From positions 4,847,001 through 4,911,000 of the forward strand of contig NZ_CP144906.1 in NCBI RefSeq assembly GCF_036699995.1: a stretch of 64,000 bases of DNA. The letters are read 5' to 3'. Shown here in pieces: positions 62,999 through 64,000 of the stretch. Under the pieces are notes generated by a model. The model was not told the DNA's origin and did not search any database. It saw only the letters and a program-made list of their open reading frames with translations. Positions within the stretch are counted from its first letter, which is position 1; each line of letters begins with the position of its first letter. This DNA comes from Clostridium beijerinckii (lineage in GTDB: Bacteria > Bacillota > Clostridia > Clostridiales > Clostridiaceae). Made by a program: the position numbers and the translations under genes.

Positions 62999-64000
62999 CT
63001 ATTTATATTCTTTAACTTCTTCTTCTCCGTTAAATACTCTAATTACGCCTTGTGCTAAAGCAAGCATTTCATCTTCACCAGGATAGATCACTATAGGTGC
63101 TATAAACCCTACTCGTTCTCTTATTAAATTAACCATTGGCTTTCCATATGCCATTCCCCCAGTTAAAATTATAGCGTCAACATTACCATTAAGTACTGTT
63201 GCTGCCGCACCTATCTCCTTTGAAACTTGATATCCCATAGCATCGTGTACAATCTTAGCCTTTGGATCTCCATCTAGTGCAGCACTTTCTACAACCCTAG
63301 CATCATTTGTGTCGAGATAAGCTACAAAGCCACCTTTTCCTGTTATTTTCTTTAAAATTTCTTCCAATGTATATTTTCCGCTAAAACACATTCTAGCTAA
63401 ATCACCTGATGGAACTCCTCCACTTCTTTCTGGAGAGAAGGCCCCTTCACCGTCAAGAGCATTATTAACATCTACTATTTTTCCTTTTTTATGAGCTCCT
63501 ACAGAAACACCACCACCCATATGTGCTACGATAACATTTACATCTTCATAATTTTTAGAGTTCTCTCTAGCGTATCTTTTAGCTACTGCCTTTTGATTTA
63601 GTGCATGAAAAATACTCTTTCTAGGAAGTTCTGGAACACCCGATAATCTAGCTATTTCTTCCATTTCATCTACTACCACTGGATCTACTATGAATGCAGA
63701 TTTACCAATTGTTTTTGAAATTTCATTTGCTATTATAGCTCCTAAATTAGATGCATGCTCTCCTTTAACACTTTCCTTTAAATCTCTTAACATATTATCA
63801 TTTACCTTATATGTCCCACTTAGGATTGGCTTTAAAAGTCCTCCCCTACCTACTACTGCATCCAATTCTTTTATATCTATTTTATTATCTTTCAATATCT
63901 TCAATATAACTTCTGTTCTAAAGTTTTGTTGATCAGAGATGTGTTTAAATTTTCCTATCTCTTCTGAAGAATGTCTTATAGTTTCTCCAAATACTTCCTT
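62999..64000 (-). CDS. buk: butyrate kinase (N-terminus beyond window edge)
   Basis: The frame stays open to base 64000 and reads KEVFGETIRHSSEEIGKF at its start, the region shortly after the ATP motif NPGSTSTK of this family; about 20 residues are missing. Buk makes butyrate and ATP from butyryl phosphate. Visible blocks are AVVGRGGLLKPI, RKSIFHALNQKAVAKRYA, HMGGGVSVGAHKKGKIVDVNNA cut as HMGGGVSVGAHKKGK, and ILTGGMAYG near the end. A TTG at 63904 is internal and not the start. Usually pairs with phosphotransbutyrylase (ptb), expected just outside. Confidence 0.95.
   Translation of the reverse strand, partial: KEVFGETIRHSSEEIGKFKHISDQQNFRTEVILKILKDNKIDIKELDAVVGRGGLLKPILSGTYKVNDNMLRDLKESVKGEHASNLGAIIANEISKTIGKSAFIVDPVVVDEMEEIARLSGVPELPRKSIFHALNQKAVAKRYARENSKNYEDVNVIVAHMGGGVSVGAHKKGKIVDVNNALDGEGAFSPERSGGVPSGDLARMCFSGKYTLEEILKKITGKGGFVAYLDTNDARVVESAALDGDPKAKIVHDAMGYQVSKEIGAAATVLNGNVDAIILTGGMAYGKPMVNLIRERVGFIAPIVIYPGEDEMLALAQGVIRVFNGEEEVKEYK

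Noticed and set aside
62999..63904. Butyrate kinase as a complete short gene starting at a TTG at 63904
   Set aside because: The frame continues upstream to the window edge with typical Buk sequence, so the TTG is internal.

Overview
The window is low-GC, AT-rich, densely coding DNA from a Clostridium sensu stricto species, probably a solvent- or butyrate-forming saccharolytic one close to C. beijerinckii. The evidence is the butyrate kinase running off the right edge, a leucine T-box before leuS, two mannose-family PTS operons read from sigma-54 promoters, strong AGGAGG ribosome-binding sites and frequent GTG/TTG starts. I see no rRNA, tRNA, IS element, CRISPR array or prophage.

Layout. 1-5.7 kb: a cut-off LevR-type sigma-54 activator, then a PTS operon (IIA-IIB-IIC-IID) ending in a FrlB-like sugar-phosphate deglycase, with a near-perfect -24/-12 promoter and a GntR regulator; it probably imports an Amadori compound. 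6.1-9.0 kb: the amino-sugar module nagR-nagB with divergent nagA around a perfect 16-bp operator palindrome. 9.3-12.7 kb: a family-1 phospho-glucosidase between two ROK kinases, both without the usual zinc motif. 13.1-19.7 kb: an AfuABC/FbpABC-like ABC importer divergent from a YesM/YesN two-component pair. 19.7-30.1 kb: one long aromatic operon, aroF-aroB-aroA-aroC-pheA-aroE-aroK-aroQ-aroF-tyrA, preceded by a consensus promoter, a short ORF coding a Phe/Tyr-rich peptide, and a terminator with alternative pairings: a peptide-translation attenuator. 30.3-36.3 kb: an MFS carrier, cardiolipin synthase and the T-box-controlled leuS. 36.3-44.4 kb: a second sigma-54/LevR/mannose-PTS operon that ends with an AraM-type dehydrogenase and an AraL/NagD-type phosphatase, with five tandem 11-bp repeats upstream. 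44.5-47.7 kb: an OmpR-type two-component system beside a His-rich protein and a small Cys protein. 47.9-64 kb: housekeeping and uncharacterised genes: 2-hydroxyacid dehydrogenase, dCTP deaminase, HesB-like protein, a MoxR/VWA/repeat-protein cluster, a small alarmone synthetase, DUF2225, a soluble chemotaxis receptor, an aldose epimerase, a phosphoesterase, stand-alone FlhB-like and FliK-like proteins, and butyrate kinase.

The genes suggest a sugar scavenger with several phosphorylating import routes, each under its own regulator, and amino-acid-responsive RNA switches in front of aromatic biosynthesis and leucyl-tRNA synthetase. The most notable signal is the aromatic leader peptide at 29814-29960, with four complementary RNA segments arranged as in classical enterobacterial attenuators. 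The PTS-linked AraM/AraL pair, the 11-bp repeat array and the MoxR/VWA/repeat-protein cluster come next. All functions are inferred from recognisable families; no database search was run.
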